From NCBI RefSeq assembly GCF_010233585.1, contig NZ_CP045997.1, positions 4,263,399 to 4,327,398 on the forward strand: 64,000 nt of DNA, in the 5' to 3' direction. The translations under genes were made by a program, and so were the position numbers. The notes under the pieces are model-generated. The model searched no databases, was not told the DNA's origin, and was given only the letters and a program-made list of their open reading frames with translations. The DNA comes from Spirosoma endbachense (GTDB lineage: Bacteria; Bacteroidota; Bacteroidia; Cytophagales; Spirosomataceae). Positions 8,577 to 18,536 of this stretch are shown piece after piece (positions within the stretch are counted from its first letter, which is position 1; the number at the start of each line of letters is the position of its first letter).

Positions 8577-8834
8577 TTTTTTTAGGTGGCTGATTACCGT
8601 TTTGATACCATGCATACTATGTGTTTACAATACCCATGCCAGATAGTCAAGTGACTGATTGATAGTGCACTATAGCTTTTAATGTGCGCTTTTTTGCGCG
8701 ATATTTAGCTAATTGACGACCATATTCACTAAATTCAGTTACCCATGATTGGGCTCTCCCTCAGCGGTTTTCTCCGCAACGTCGATACGATGTGGGTTTC
8801 TTGAGACTTTGGTGTGGGTTTGTTAATGATGTGA

Positions 8835-9042
8835 TGGCGGTTTCTTAAAACCGACACAGGGCGGACGGTTCGCCGATGCGACGGTTCGCCGATGCGATTC
8901 TAAAAACCTCGTAGGCCGGATTCAGTTTCTCAACTCGTGCAGGGTCAGGTTGAAGAACCTGACCTCACACTTCTCACTCAACTCTCCCCTAACCGGTGTC
9001 AAAGCGGGTTGCCATCTCAGCAACTGTATGGAGTTAATCATC
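8835..9042. repeat. Dispersed intergenic repeat, copy A (two 16-base units)
   Basis: Begins with the hairpin GGTTTCTTAAAACC, continues CGACACAGGGCG, then two tandem units GACGGTTCGCCGATGC, GATTCTAAAAACCTCG and a closing hairpin GTCAGGTTGAAGAACCTGAC followed by CTCAC. Copies B (17379-17525) and C (18537-18720) share this order with three units each. Copy A and copy C also share a tail resembling CTCAGCAA...GAGTTAATC. It is non-coding and lies between YCII and the sigma-54 activator gene. Confidence 0.8.
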
Positions 9043-9096
9043 CACCGGTATGTGATTATAGATAGTCAATAACTACAGAAAGCCAACGCTTTCCAT

Positions 9097-11793
9097 CTAT
9101 TTCGTGAAATAGTCAGACTTTACAATAGACAGTTTTTTGATCTTGGAATGCAGTGTTGTAGCTGGAATCGCTAGAAACTCAGCGGCTCCGCCAGTGCCTG
9201 AAATCTTTCCGTTAAACCGCTTGAGAACCTCAATGATATACGAACGTTCAACTTCATGAAGTGTTCGATTTGAAAGGTCCACCGTTTCTTCACGTTCATT
9301 TCGATTTTTGGGTAAATGAATTTCCTGTAGCACCGTTCCACTGGTTAACAGCACACTTCGTTCGATCAGGTGTTCAAGCTCTCTGATATTTCCCGGCCAC
9401 GAATACACTTTTAGTTCCTGAATCACTTTGGGGGAAATCGCATTTACTTTTCGTCCGGCGTTCTTGCTGTACCGATTAATGAAGAAACTGGCCAATGGCG
9501 CTATGTCCTCGACTCTATTCCGTAAAGGTGGTAGCTGAATCGGAAATACATTGAGTCGGTAATATAGATCAGATCGGAACCTGCCTGCTTTGACTTCCTC
9601 TTCCAGATTCCGGTTGGTGGCCGCAATAATGCGAACATCTATTTTAATCGTGCTCTTTCCACCGACCCGCTCCAACTCTTTCTCCTGGAGAACCCGTAAC
9701 AATTTAACCTGCGATTCCAGAGGCATCTCCCCAATCTCATCCAGAAATAACGTGCTGTTATTGGCCAGTTCAAACTTGCCAATCCGTTTATCCAGGGCAC
9801 CCGTAAAGGCTCCCCGCTCATGGCCAAATAGCTCGCTCTCAATTAGATTGGCTGGTAAGGCCGCACAATTCACCTTGATCATTAGCTTATTTTTCCGGGA
9901 GGATGCATTATGGATGGCCCGCGCAATCAATTCTTTGCCGGTGCCAGTTTCGCCCAACAATAACACGCTCGACGACGATTCAGCCACCAGTGATATCAGA
10001 TGGTACACTTTCTGCATTTCGGGTCCACTGCCGATGATGTCCGAAAAATTGTAAAGGGTTTTTATCTGTTCTTTCAGGTGATCATTTTCGACTTCCAGCA
10101 ATTGTTTGTAAGTCAGCACTTTTTCATTCGCCCTGATATTCGATATGGCTATTGATATTTGAGCGCAGATTCCTTTCAGAAGGCTCAGATTAATGTCGTC
10201 GGTTAAAAGCCAGAGTGTTCCCTGATCAACATGCCCGACGCGAAGAGCGGCCCCGTATGCATTCTTAAAGCCTACTTTTTTCCATAATTGAACGTATTGA
10301 GCACTATTCCCTTTTTTTTCCTCTGCCTTTATATTAAAAATAACGGGTTCACTGCTGGTAAGCACCTGGGCAGATAGGTATTCGTGAATAGTTATATTTT
10401 TAGAAGCGAGTTGATTAAAGTTCTCTTCTATGCCGGAAAACATTGCTTTGTCATACATATAAGGAGTCAGCGTTATTCCATCATCGTCGAGGATACGTAT
10501 CATGGCCAGCCTTATATTCAGGACTCGCTGTAAAACACTGGAAATGGCCACTTCTAAATCCGCTTTTGTTCGGACACCCGCTATGTCCTGACTAAAATCC
10601 AGCAAGAACGATTTTTCACTTTCCTTATTAAGCAGCTCCTCATTAGCTGAAATATTACTTGCGGCTGTAGACAACTGACTGGATATTCGCTCTATAATTT
10701 GAATGGCAGACTGGTCGAACGTGCCGGGCTGATCCGAAAATAGAATTAAACTGTGCTTATGCGGATGGTCACCAGGGAGGATTTTAATCAGCATTTCCCT
10801 CGCACCGGCCGTGTAATTGAGCTTAAACCAAAGTGGTGCCGCGTTGATGTCAAACGATTTCATATCGAGGACCAGCGGCTTTTCGGAAAGCAGGGCTACA
10901 TCATAGATTCCATCCTGAACTTGGTTAGGCGTGGTGATCGCTTCAGTATAATTTGAATATTCTGTATATCGTGATTCAGAATCTGTCAGAAACGCCATGT
11001 ACGTTTGGTCGGTTTCATCCAAAATCGTCATGACACTATGCGTGAAATTGATTAACTTCTTGAGGCTATGGTTGATGACATTTAATAAATCCTTCCGATC
11101 ACGAACCATTACCATATCGTTACTTAGCGAAAGTAAGACTTCATTGATCCACTCTTTATGCCCGATTTCTTCGTACTTGATAATATTAGAGACCGCGCTG
11201 GAAATCTGTGGTGCTATCCCTTTTATAATACGCTTAAATTCAGGCGTAAAGCTGTCTGTCCTGTCCGAATAAATATGTAAGAAACCCATGGTTTGCATCT
11301 TACTCTTCAGGGGCGTCATCAGAATTTCCCGAATGCCAACGTCATAATTTGCCCGCAGAAATGAAGGACTTTCAGGAGCATGTATTATTTCTTCCAGCAA
11401 AAAGGACGAAGGTTCACCGGAGCTGATCACTTGCCGAATAAACGGCTCATTGAGCGTAAAATGCTTATTAATTAACGAACCATACTCTTTGTGGTTTTTA
11501 ATTGGCGACGAAGCCGGATCGAGGAGAAAAGCAGAGTACGTTTCCTGTTGAGGATCAATCAGGGTAACAATGGCATGGGTAAAATAAAACAGCCCTTTAA
11601 TTCTGGATGAAAACAGGATTAGCAGGTCGTTTTTTTCTCGAACCTTCGTGATGTCATTCCCTAAGTCCAGCAGAATATCCCGATCCCGCTCAAGCAGGTC
11701 GATTTGGGTTTGCAATGATTCTACCGCAACTTCGTCTGGCCTGGTTCGGGGTGGATTTTCATCAACAGGGTCAAGCGTTTTTGACTTTTTCAT
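9097..11793 (-). CDS. Sigma-54-dependent transcriptional activator with three GAF-like domains
   Basis: An 898-residue protein. The N-terminal 560 residues contain three related GAF-like repeats (each with an [30 protein letters not shown] strand), then a coiled stretch and the AAA+ sigma-54 interaction domain: Walker A GETGTGKE near residue 612, the GAFTGA loop, Walker [11 protein letters not shown], and R-finger region. The C-terminus holds a Fis-type HTH ([20 protein letters not shown]). It would bind distant sites and drive RNA polymerase-sigma54 when its GAF domains sense a ligand or partner. The gene lies 66 bases after exonuclease III on the same strand. Confidence 0.93.
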   Translation of the reverse strand: MKKSKTLDPVDENPPRTRPDEVAVESLQTQIDLLERDRDILLDLGNDITKVREKNDLLILFSSRIKGLFYFTHAIVTLIDPQQETYSAFLLDPASSPIKNHKEYGSLINKHFTLNEPFIRQVISSGEPSSFLLEEIIHAPESPSFLRANYDVGIREILMTPLKSKMQTMGFLHIYSDRTDSFTPEFKRIIKGIAPQISSAVSNIIKYEEIGHKEWINEVLLSLSNDMVMVRDRKDLLNVINHSLKKLINFTHSVMTILDETDQTYMAFLTDSESRYTEYSNYTEAITTPNQVQDGIYDVALLSEKPLVLDMKSFDINAAPLWFKLNYTAGAREMLIKILPGDHPHKHSLILFSDQPGTFDQSAIQIIERISSQLSTAASNISANEELLNKESEKSFLLDFSQDIAGVRTKADLEVAISSVLQRVLNIRLAMIRILDDDGITLTPYMYDKAMFSGIEENFNQLASKNITIHEYLSAQVLTSSEPVIFNIKAEEKKGNSAQYVQLWKKVGFKNAYGAALRVGHVDQGTLWLLTDDINLSLLKGICAQISIAISNIRANEKVLTYKQLLEVENDHLKEQIKTLYNFSDIIGSGPEMQKVYHLISLVAESSSSVLLLGETGTGKELIARAIHNASSRKNKLMIKVNCAALPANLIESELFGHERGAFTGALDKRIGKFELANNSTLFLDEIGEMPLESQVKLLRVLQEKELERVGGKSTIKIDVRIIAATNRNLEEEVKAGRFRSDLYYRLNVFPIQLPPLRNRVEDIAPLASFFINRYSKNAGRKVNAISPKVIQELKVYSWPGNIRELEHLIERSVLLTSGTVLQEIHLPKNRNEREETVDLSNRTLHEVERSYIIEVLKRFNGKISGTGGAAEFLAIPATTLHSKIKKLSIVKSDYFTK

Positions 11794-11859
11794 ACAGTTG
11801 GGATTACTGATTGTTTTCCGGTCTGTTGGGAGCGAAACAACGTTTTTTCGTTTTAGAAA

Positions 11860-12633
11860 CTACGATGATAACTCAATCCAGGTGGGGGCATGATCACTGG
11901 ATTTCTCCCAGCCTCTCACCTGTCGGTCAACTCCACCCGAAACCAACCGCCCAGAAAGTGGTGGACTCAACAATATATGATCGATACGCAGACCTGCATT
12001 TCGATTATACGCATTCCGGAAGTAATCCCAATAAGTATAAATCCGTTGAGCAGGAGCTAGTTTCCGAATCGAATCTAACCAGCCCATTTCCAGGAGACTT
12101 GCATAGGCAGCCCTTGTTTCCGGACGAAACAACGCATCATCGATCCAGCGCTCAGGATTATACGCGTCCAGATCGGTCGGAATGACATTGAAATCACCCG
12201 CTAAAATTGTGGGTGTGTTTGTTTCCAGAAGATTGGCCGCGTGGGTTATAAACCGGTCGAACCAGCGCAACTTATAGTCAAATTTTGGGCCGGGGAACGG
12301 ATTTCCATTGGGCAGATACAGGCAGCCAATCCGTATATCCCTATACGTGGCCTCGATGTATCGGCTTTGGTCATCCTGATCATCACCCGGAAGAACCCTT
12401 CTACTTTCCTGTAGCTCATCACCCCGCGACAGGATGGCTACTCCGTTCCAGCTTTTCTGCCCTTTCCAGATGGCTCTGTATCCAGCTTCAAGGATCGCCT
12501 GTTCCGGAAATTTATCCTGAGGTGCTTTTAATTCCTGCAAACAGACAACATCCGGAGTAGTTTCGGATAACCACTGCAACAGTACTGGTAAGCGAGCGTT
12601 GATTCCATTTACATTATACGTGGCAATTCTCAT
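11860..12633 (-). CDS. xth: Exodeoxyribonuclease III (AP endonuclease)
   Basis: A 257-residue enzyme of the exonuclease III/APE1 family, acting in base excision repair at abasic sites and 3' blocked ends. Landmarks: MRIATYNVNGINARL (Asn), VVCLQELKAP (metal-binding Glu), GCLYLPNGNP, LAGDFNVIPTDLDAYNPERW, the RIYTYWDY loop, LRIDHILLS, and the terminal SDHAPTWIEL with the catalytic Asp-His. Length is normal. The only core housekeeping gene in this part of the window. Confidence 0.96.
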   Translation of the reverse strand: MRIATYNVNGINARLPVLLQWLSETTPDVVCLQELKAPQDKFPEQAILEAGYRAIWKGQKSWNGVAILSRGDELQESRRVLPGDDQDDQSRYIEATYRDIRIGCLYLPNGNPFPGPKFDYKLRWFDRFITHAANLLETNTPTILAGDFNVIPTDLDAYNPERWIDDALFRPETRAAYASLLEMGWLDSIRKLAPAQRIYTYWDYFRNAYNRNAGLRIDHILLSPPLSGRLVSGGVDRQVRGWEKSSDHAPTWIELSS

Positions 12634-12791
12634 ACGTAAAGCCTGTTTAGCAACTCAGTCCATAAATGTAAACTCAATTACGCATTGGCCAGGTAAATTT
12701 TGTCAACATGTAGTCGCTGATCAATAAAAAGTCCAGACTTTTTCGAGCTATTGGCCAGACAATTATGGGGCCGTTTGACCAGATCGATTTA

Positions 12792-13799
12792 TTACTGATA
12801 AAGATACATCGTTTCCGGTTTTTGAAGTTCGTCAGCCCATCGGTTTATGTAGGCGATCAGGTCGTTCTGGTCCGGATGGACTCTGAGTTCACCATGACTG
12901 CCAAAAACGATAAGACCAAGCGCCAGGCAATGGGCCATATCAAGTTGGAGCAACAAGCCCAGACTAAATCCTTCAATGAAATGTTGCCGGGCATCGGCGG
13001 CTATCTCAATGGAAGGTGCTACCTTCTTACGGGCCAGGATAAATTGCTCCTGTTTGGTAAACAGAATGGCGTCAGTAGTCGAATAGATCAGCAGCCGGGC
13101 GATGTTCATGGTTCTGAAAATGGAAATATACTTTCGTTTCAGGTCGAGAAAGTTGTGATTACTTACCGGGGTATCCCGCTGAACGCCGTTGAGTACTCTC
13201 CAGAGGTTAATCGCTTCGCCTTCATCCAGCGCAAACGTAACCTGGCCATAGAGTGAAAAGTCGCTGATGATATCCAGCGCTTCATCGACCTGAAAGGAAA
13301 GCTTCGTGAGCGGATCACCCAGATAAAAAATAAACTCCAGGTCTTTTTTCCCAATGGGTTTAATGACATCGGTCAGCAGGCTGTTCCACAAATCAGACGC
13401 ACCGGCCAGGCTCGACCAGTCATTAAACGCAATTGTCCGGCAGTTCCGAAAGAAGACCTGTAACTCCTGAGTCACCGCATTACCCGTTAAGAACCGCCAT
13501 TGGTCTCGTACGCTCCCTGCACTGGGGATGTCTCCACTGAGTCTGACCAGTGGGGACAGGTCTGGCATCGCGTTTAAGGTCAGACTGCGGATACCCATTA
13601 ACTGTAGAATCTCGGGCAAAACAGCCGTATGGATACCCAGTGCATTCACTTCCTGGTTTGCTGTCGATGGATCAGGCTGGTTATTCTTCTGTGAACGGCT
13701 CAGGTAAAGGTTAGGCAAAACAGTAAAGGCTTGTAGCTGCGACTTCAGGTCCATCAGAACGGGGCCTGGATTCAGGATTTCCAGATTAAATGCTTCCAT
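12792..13799 (-). CDS. Uncharacterised 335-residue protein, paralogue 1
   Basis: I do not recognise this family. There is no signal peptide or membrane segment. It has the same length as the protein at 21096-22103 and aligns along its whole length: starts MEAFNLEI/MEPLNLEM, NCRTIAFNDWSSL, the block EFIFYLGDPLTKLSF..QVDEALDIISDFSLYGQVTF, and ends DLQKPETxYLYQ. The middle block is almost identical at DNA level between the two copies while the ends have diverged. It lies 58 bases downstream of the bestrophin gene on the same strand, so the two likely form an operon. Confidence 0.75.
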   Translation of the reverse strand: MEAFNLEILNPGPVLMDLKSQLQAFTVLPNLYLSRSQKNNQPDPSTANQEVNALGIHTAVLPEILQLMGIRSLTLNAMPDLSPLVRLSGDIPSAGSVRDQWRFLTGNAVTQELQVFFRNCRTIAFNDWSSLAGASDLWNSLLTDVIKPIGKKDLEFIFYLGDPLTKLSFQVDEALDIISDFSLYGQVTFALDEGEAINLWRVLNGVQRDTPVSNHNFLDLKRKYISIFRTMNIARLLIYSTTDAILFTKQEQFILARKKVAPSIEIAADARQHFIEGFSLGLLLQLDMAHCLALGLIVFGSHGELRVHPDQNDLIAYINRWADELQKPETMYLYQ

Positions 13800-13857
13800 G
13801 ATTAATTCATTTAATGGTTATTGAGGCTACCTGACTTATAGGCACCAAAAAGCAATT

Positions 13858-14865
13858 TTATAGAATGATATCGTGTTGGGGTTGTAGCTCGGCGGGTAGA
13901 TCAACTTCCCCCAGCATCTGCCGAAGCTCAATCTCAAGTTGTCGGCCCATTTGCGAAATCGGTACATCGTTGGCGCTGCCTTCAAATGGGTTTTCCGTAC
14001 TTTCTCCTACCTGCTCCAGCGAGGTATACATCCAGGAAATAAGCATGCTGAAGGGTATAACCAGCCACACCATATGCCCCCTTAGCGGACCAGCAACTAT
14101 GTGGTTGAGCTGGTCAAAATCCCGAAGTATTCCGAAAGGCAGCAGAAAGCAAAAGAGCCATACGAAAAAGGTATTGATAATGGCGTATTGGCGCGGATAA
14201 GGCGAGTCTTTCAGTTGCTCGCTTTTCCCCTGCTGAAGGAAGAAGTCCTTGATGACCCGCTCCATTTCCACCAGTTGTAATACAACGATTTCCCCATTTT
14301 CATACAAGGCTTTAACGGTCCTGCTTTGAAAAGCCAGAAGTTGAGTCGCTTTATTTTTGATTGGTAAAATCAGTTCTAATTCATGATCGGGTAAGTATCT
14401 GGCCAGCTCGCTGTCCAACGATGCCTCCCGTTCGGGAATTGAATAAAACTGCTGATATTCAGTATTATGCTTTTTGCTGGTGCTTTCCCATACCCGATCT
14501 TCCCGTAAATAATACCGCATAGCGGTCAACCAGGCAATGTGGCGGTAAATCAATTCTTTGCTTTTTGGGGGGTTATTAAAAAAGTCCAGACTGATTATTC
14601 CCCAGTATCGGCTCAGACTCAATAGATCCGTCCAGACTTTCTGACCTTCAGCGGCCCGGTTGTAGGTCTGCGTATTTTTAAACCCAACCGTGAATGCTGT
14701 GGCCGTTCCGAGCAGAGCCACAACGGGCCAGGGAACGGTCAGCCATTTCAGCCCAAAAACCTCATAGAGGAGCACTGGCAGAAGCCCAAGTATAAAAAGG
14801 GCATACGTTTTGCGTCTCGTCCAGATCAGGAATTCAGATAATCGATAGGATTTGCCGATGTGCAT
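13858..14865 (-). CDS. Bestrophin-family ion channel protein
   Basis: A 335-residue membrane protein of the bestrophin/UPF0187 family, pentameric chloride or cation channels of the inner membrane. The N-terminal hydrophobic pair (YALFILGLLPVLLYEVFGL; VVALLGTATAFTVGFKNTQT) is followed by the conserved NRAAEGQKVWTDLLSLSR region, and a second hydrophobic pair lies around residues 230-275 (TFFVWLFCFLLPFGIL, MVWLVIPFSMLISWMY), then EQVGESTENPFEG, the acidic conserved bestrophin motif. Upstream partner of the unknown 335-residue protein. Confidence 0.92.
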   Translation of the reverse strand: MHIGKSYRLSEFLIWTRRKTYALFILGLLPVLLYEVFGLKWLTVPWPVVALLGTATAFTVGFKNTQTYNRAAEGQKVWTDLLSLSRYWGIISLDFFNNPPKSKELIYRHIAWLTAMRYYLREDRVWESTSKKHNTEYQQFYSIPEREASLDSELARYLPDHELELILPIKNKATQLLAFQSRTVKALYENGEIVVLQLVEMERVIKDFFLQQGKSEQLKDSPYPRQYAIINTFFVWLFCFLLPFGILRDFDQLNHIVAGPLRGHMVWLVIPFSMLISWMYTSLEQVGESTENPFEGSANDVPISQMGRQLEIELRQMLGEVDLPAELQPQHDIIL

Positions 14866-14960
14866 ACTATTGAATTTTTTAATTAGCGTTTACCTAAACT
14901 TTGTGTGTATCGGCTGCCTGGCTGAAATTGGGACAACTCGCTGATACCGGCGTACCCGAC

Positions 14961-16019
14961 TCATTGTTGTTTCGACGCAAGCTCCCAGACTGCAGCATTA
15001 AATGCGGCCGGATTTTCCTGGGGAAGATTATGGCCAGCTTCCGGAATAATACGATGCTGACGCCAGCCGGAAAACTTTCCGGCCGTTGCCTTGCCATCGG
15101 TTGCCGGAACAACCCCATCGGCATCGCCATCTAATGTGATCGTCGGAACCGTAATTACGGGTTGCAGGGCGAGTTGCTTCTCCATATCCTGGTACATTAA
15201 GTAGCCATCGGCAAAACCCAGGCGATGACGGTAGGAATGGATGACCACGTCGACATAATCCGGGTTATCGAAAGCGGTTGCACTGCGGTCAAATTCAGCA
15301 TCGGTAAACCGCCAGTTTGGTGAGTTACGCGTCCACATTAACTGCGCAATGTCACGCCTATTTGCGGTTAATCCGGCCTTGCCACGCTCGGTCAGAAAAT
15401 AATACTGGTACCAGAAACCGGCTTCAATTGGTGCAGGGAGCGGTAGTGTTGCTTTGGCAATATCCTGGATCAGGTAGCTGTTGACCGATACCAATCCCAT
15501 ACATCGCTCCGGCCAAAGTGCAGCAACGACGCAGGCTGCACGGCCACCCCAGTCATAGCCTGCCAGCACGGCACGAGATATGTTCAGTGCGTCCATCAGG
15601 GCAATGACGTCAGCGCCGAGGGAGGCCTGTTGCCCGGATCTGGGCGTTTCTGAACGCAGGAAGCGGGTCGATCCATGACCGCGTAAGTAAGGCACAATGA
15701 CACGGCAGCCACGGGCCGCCAGCATAGGCGCTACATCAACAAAGCTATGAATATCATAAGGCCAGCCATGCAAAAGAAGTACCGGAATACCGTCGCTGGG
15801 GCCTAACTCAGCGTAGCCAATCGTTAGGACACCCGCATCAATCTGCTTCAGGATACCGAATGAACTGTTTGGCTCCTGCCTGAAGGTGGATGAAGCGGCC
15901 TGATTTACCTTGCCGGAACGTACATCCGCAGATCCAGCCATAAGGAAAGGTCCGACCGCAATAGTGATAGCCGCAGTCGTCAAAAGGCGACGACGTTCAT
16001 AGTTGAGTTGTTCCGACAT
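14961..16019 (-). CDS. Tat-exported alpha/beta hydrolase (epoxide hydrolase/dehalogenase type)
   Basis: A 352-residue protein with a probable twin-arginine signal (ERRRLLTTAAITIAVGPFLM). Mature part is an alpha/beta hydrolase: oxyanion motif HGWPYD, nucleophile elbow GYDWGGRA with Asp as nucleophile, and the C-terminal His in EAGHNLPQE. An Asp nucleophile followed by W is typical of epoxide hydrolases and haloalkane dehalogenases rather than Ser esterases. The substrate is not known. It is followed on the same strand by the bestrophin gene after 95 bases, perhaps by chance. Confidence 0.88.
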   Translation of the reverse strand: MSEQLNYERRRLLTTAAITIAVGPFLMAGSADVRSGKVNQAASSTFRQEPNSSFGILKQIDAGVLTIGYAELGPSDGIPVLLLHGWPYDIHSFVDVAPMLAARGCRVIVPYLRGHGSTRFLRSETPRSGQQASLGADVIALMDALNISRAVLAGYDWGGRAACVVAALWPERCMGLVSVNSYLIQDIAKATLPLPAPIEAGFWYQYYFLTERGKAGLTANRRDIAQLMWTRNSPNWRFTDAEFDRSATAFDNPDYVDVVIHSYRHRLGFADGYLMYQDMEKQLALQPVITVPTITLDGDADGVVPATDGKATAGKFSGWRQHRIIPEAGHNLPQENPAAFNAAVWELASKQQ

Positions 16020-16121
16020 AGTTCATTTGCATTAGTTTCCAGTAGCTGTGGCTTGCATTCAGCGTTTAGAAAAGTTTTGCTTTTAACAAGCGGGGAAAAC
16101 AGTTAAACCTGTTTAAGAAAG

Positions 16122-16275
16122 TTTCTGTCCATTGTATCATCGTGTTGCTGATCGGATTTCGCGGGGACACCGCGCCGACGTGGGTTGTCCCGTGCACGAA
16201 CGGGTGGAAAGTGCACGCCCCTTACAGCATCCTCGACGAACTGACACCCGTCATCTTCGTCACGATGGACAGAAA
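16122..16275. repeat. GC-rich structured insert with 11-base terminal inverted repeats
   Basis: TTTCTGTCCAT (16122-16132) and its exact complement ATGGACAGAAA (16265-16275) bound a 154-base GC-rich stretch. Inside are GGGACA/TGTCCC and CGTGCAC/GTGCACG pairs. Composition differs from the AT-rich flanks. No open frame in it is convincing, and no target duplication is clear. It may be a MITE-like relic or a structured RNA. Confidence 0.4.
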
Positions 16276-16309
16276 CCAACTGGAAATATTTTGTTGTGAA
16301 CGTATGGGT

Positions 16310-17065
16310 CTATACGTTTTGTAGCTGCTTACTTAACCATTTCTTGAAATCAATTGAACCAAGCCGTGGATTATCGCCGGGAATAAGCATCAGGTTCGTT
16401 AATTCAGCGCCAAAGTAACGGGCATGAACGTCGGGTGATACCGTTCGTGGATCATTGACCAGCTTAAGATATTGCTGTACCAAATCGGAAAGACGGAACC
16501 GTTCGGGCCCGGCGATTTCAACGGTAGCGTTGAGTGGGGCTCCCACTGTGAAGTCAGTCATGGCGGCCGCTACATCTTCGGCGGCTATCGGCTGCACAAA
16601 AGCAGGCGAAAGGAAGACCGTTTGCCCGATCGTACCCGATTGGGCAATGCCACTCAGGAACTCGAAAAACTGCGTTGAATGGACAATTGTATAAGGAATT
16701 TTAGATCCTCTTATCAACTTCTCCTGAGCGATTTTTCCGCGGAAATAACCACTTTCTGACAAGCGCTCCGTTCCTACAACCGACAGGGCAACATGGTGTT
16801 TAACACCGGCAGCTTCTTCGGCGGCAAGCAGATTGCGCCCCGATGTCTCGAAGAATTCCAGCACCGCCTTGTCTTCAAATGAAGGGGAATTTGCTACATC
16901 TACAACGACCTGCGTGTCTTTAAGCACTTCAGCCAGTCCTTCGCCGGTAATCGTATTGACACCCGATGCGGGTGATGCGGCAATTGTTTCATGCCCAAGT
17001 CGGCGAAGTCTGTCTACCAGTTTCGAACCAATGAGTCCACTACCTCCAATTACAACGATTTTCAT
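16310..17065 (-). CDS. NmrA-like NAD(P)-binding protein (atypical SDR)
   Basis: A 251-residue Rossmann protein. MKIVVIGGSGLIGSKLVDRL has the GxxGxxG motif of extended/atypical SDRs; VVVDVANSP, HHVALSVVGTERL, YTIVHSTQFFEFL and PIAAEDVAAAM are the landmarks of NmrA/azoreductase-like proteins. These bind NADP(H) and act as redox sensors or reductases; no active-site Tyr-Lys pair is clear. A palindromic element (17283-17323) lies about 220 bases upstream, as before the SdhC-like and NDH-2 operon genes. Confidence 0.88.
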   Translation of the reverse strand: MKIVVIGGSGLIGSKLVDRLRRLGHETIAASPASGVNTITGEGLAEVLKDTQVVVDVANSPSFEDKAVLEFFETSGRNLLAAEEAAGVKHHVALSVVGTERLSESGYFRGKIAQEKLIRGSKIPYTIVHSTQFFEFLSGIAQSGTIGQTVFLSPAFVQPIAAEDVAAAMTDFTVGAPLNATVEIAGPERFRLSDLVQQYLKLVNDPRTVSPDVHARYFGAELTNLMLIPGDNPRLGSIDFKKWLSKQLQNV

Positions 17066-17282
17066 AATTTAACTTGTTTAAAAATAGTTTGGAAGATTGT
17101 TTTACGTTTACAGCAAAAATCAATGCTTATACTTCAGCTGAGTTTTTCAATCTGAGGCCGGAGGGGTAGTTTATTTTAATTGATTTCAACCTCAGATGTA
17201 CTGATAAATAGACAATCAGCGTGCCATATAGGTAAATGACTGTATATCAGTGAATAATGCTGAAAGTAGACTAAATTTATCC

Positions 17283-17323
17283 ACTGTATTTCGCCAAATA
17301 ACTGGAGAGACACGAAATACAGT
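17283..17323. promoter_or_regulatory. Palindromic element, copy 3 with compensatory change (ACTGTATTTCG / CGAAATACAGT)
   Basis: Exact 11-base arms at 17283-17293 and 17313-17323, loop of 19 bases. Compared with copies 1 and 2 (ACTTTATTTCG), position 4 changes T to G and the paired base changes A to C, so base pairing is kept. Located upstream of the NmrA-like gene. Confidence 0.6.
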
Positions 17324-17378
17324 CAACTTTAGAGCTTCCTTATCGATCCGCGAATTAGCCAGTAAAGCAGTCGATGTG

Positions 17379-17525
17379 GTGTGGGTTTCTTAAAACCGAC
17401 ACAGGGCGGACGGTTCGCCGATGCGACGGTTCGCTGATGCGACGGTTCGCTGTGGCGATTCTCAAAATATATCGGATGCAGTTTCTATAAATCGCAAAGG
17501 TCAGGTTTAAGGACCTGACCTCACG
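17379..17525. repeat. Dispersed intergenic repeat, copy B (three 16-base units)
   Basis: GTGTGGGTTTCTTAAAACCG, CACAGGGCG, then three tandem GACGGTTCGC(C/T)GATGC-type units, a variable segment, and the closing GGTCAGGTTTAAGGACCTGAC hairpin region. Same order as copies A and C. It occupies the gap between the NmrA-like and AhpD-like genes. Confidence 0.8.
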
Positions 17526-17566
17526 ACAATTTATCGTACTTTCCTAGATGGCATAGTACGGAAACA

Positions 17567-17614
17567 AGGCAAACCAGACAAGGGAGCCATCAATGCGCCC
17601 TGCCTGGTTTGCCT
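17567..17614. terminator. Hairpin after the AhpD-like gene
   Basis: Exact 11-base arms AGGCAAACCAG (17567-17577) and CTGGTTTGCCT (17604-17614) with an inner GGG/CCC pair. It lies 46 bases past the stop of the minus-strand gene at 17660-18112 and probably stabilises or ends its transcript. No strong T run. Confidence 0.5.
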
Positions 17615-17659
17615 ACCATTCTTGCTGTCTTCTGCTACAATCGATTGTTCACAATGTTC

Positions 17660-18112
17660 TTAGCCAAACTGCCCGACCGTATAACTGCCTGGTGTATTGG
17701 GGAAAGCAAGATTAATTCGATTCCAGGTGTTAATATTTGTTATAGCCAGCGTCAGGTCAATCAACTCTTCATCAGAAAACTGGGCTTTTGCCTGGCTATA
17801 AACAGCATCGGGCACATCACATTTTGTTACGGCCTCAGCCCACTCTAGGGCCGCTCTTTCCCGCTCAGAATAATAGGGCGTTTCGCGCCAGGTGCTCAAT
17901 CCATACAAACGTTGTTCTGTTTCACCTTTTGCTCGGGCTTCCTTATAATGCATGTCAAGGCAGTAAGCACAGCCGTTTATCTGCGAAACCCGGACATCTA
18001 CCAGCTCCTGAAGTTGGGTTTCTACCGGTGACTTTTTTAAGTAGCCACCGGTGCCGAAAAGTGATTTTAGGGCACTTTGACCCTTCTCGAAAACATTCAG
18101 TCGTTTTTCCAT
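17660..18112 (-). CDS. Carboxymuconolactone decarboxylase/AhpD-like protein
   Basis: From the ATG at 18110-18112 (MEKRLNVF) 150 residues. The AhpD-like redox motif is present as NGCAYCLDMHYKEA (CxxC with a following His), and the helical YYSERERAALEWAEAVTKC and LTLAITNINTWNRINLAF regions match the AhpD-type alkylhydroperoxidase family. Such proteins form helical oligomers with peroxidase-related disulfide chemistry. A GTG at 18121 is an alternative start. Confidence 0.92.
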   Translation of the reverse strand: MEKRLNVFEKGQSALKSLFGTGGYLKKSPVETQLQELVDVRVSQINGCAYCLDMHYKEARAKGETEQRLYGLSTWRETPYYSERERAALEWAEAVTKCDVPDAVYSQAKAQFSDEELIDLTLAITNINTWNRINLAFPNTPGSYTVGQFG

Positions 18113-18536
18113 TTTAAGCACTAATTAATTGATGTTCAACAGTTAAAAATTAAGAATTGAGTTTTGCCAAATGGCGGTTGATTACAGACAAATCCGAGAC
18201 ATTACCCACGAATGAGCATACTCTGAATGCGCTGGTTATCTGTTGTATTCGCTAGTCTAAATGGGAGATTCTGTGATCGGTTGCCATTTGATCCAATAAC
18301 ACGGGCAGCAATTTCCTTTAAAGCGACCCAACGCTTATTAAGGCTTGAAACACTTATGGAGGTGGAGCAATTGCCCAGTTGCCAGGCATTTCCAAGACAT
18401 TTCGATAATTCTTTTGGTTGCTAACTGTACTTTATAAACGTCACCCAAGACGACCCGTTTAAAACCTCTTGATCTATGAATTCGTCAGTAAAGCAGATCG
18501 ATGTAGTGTAGGTTTGTTTACGATGTAGGATGATGA

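Noticed and set aside
9098..9113. CTATTTC/GAAATAG palindrome at the end of the three-GAF activator gene
   Set aside because: It overlaps the stop region of the gene, has short arms and does not match the 11-base palindromic family.
16142..16324. 60-residue plus-strand frame in the GC-rich insert
   Set aside because: The region is structured and GC-rich and the frame covers the inverted-repeat arms, so it is unlikely to be a gene.
18227..18424. 65-residue plus-strand frame between the AhpD-like gene and repeat copy C
   Set aside because: No recognisable motif and no neighbour that it could be coupled to; the complementary strand is also non-coding. Treated as non-coding.
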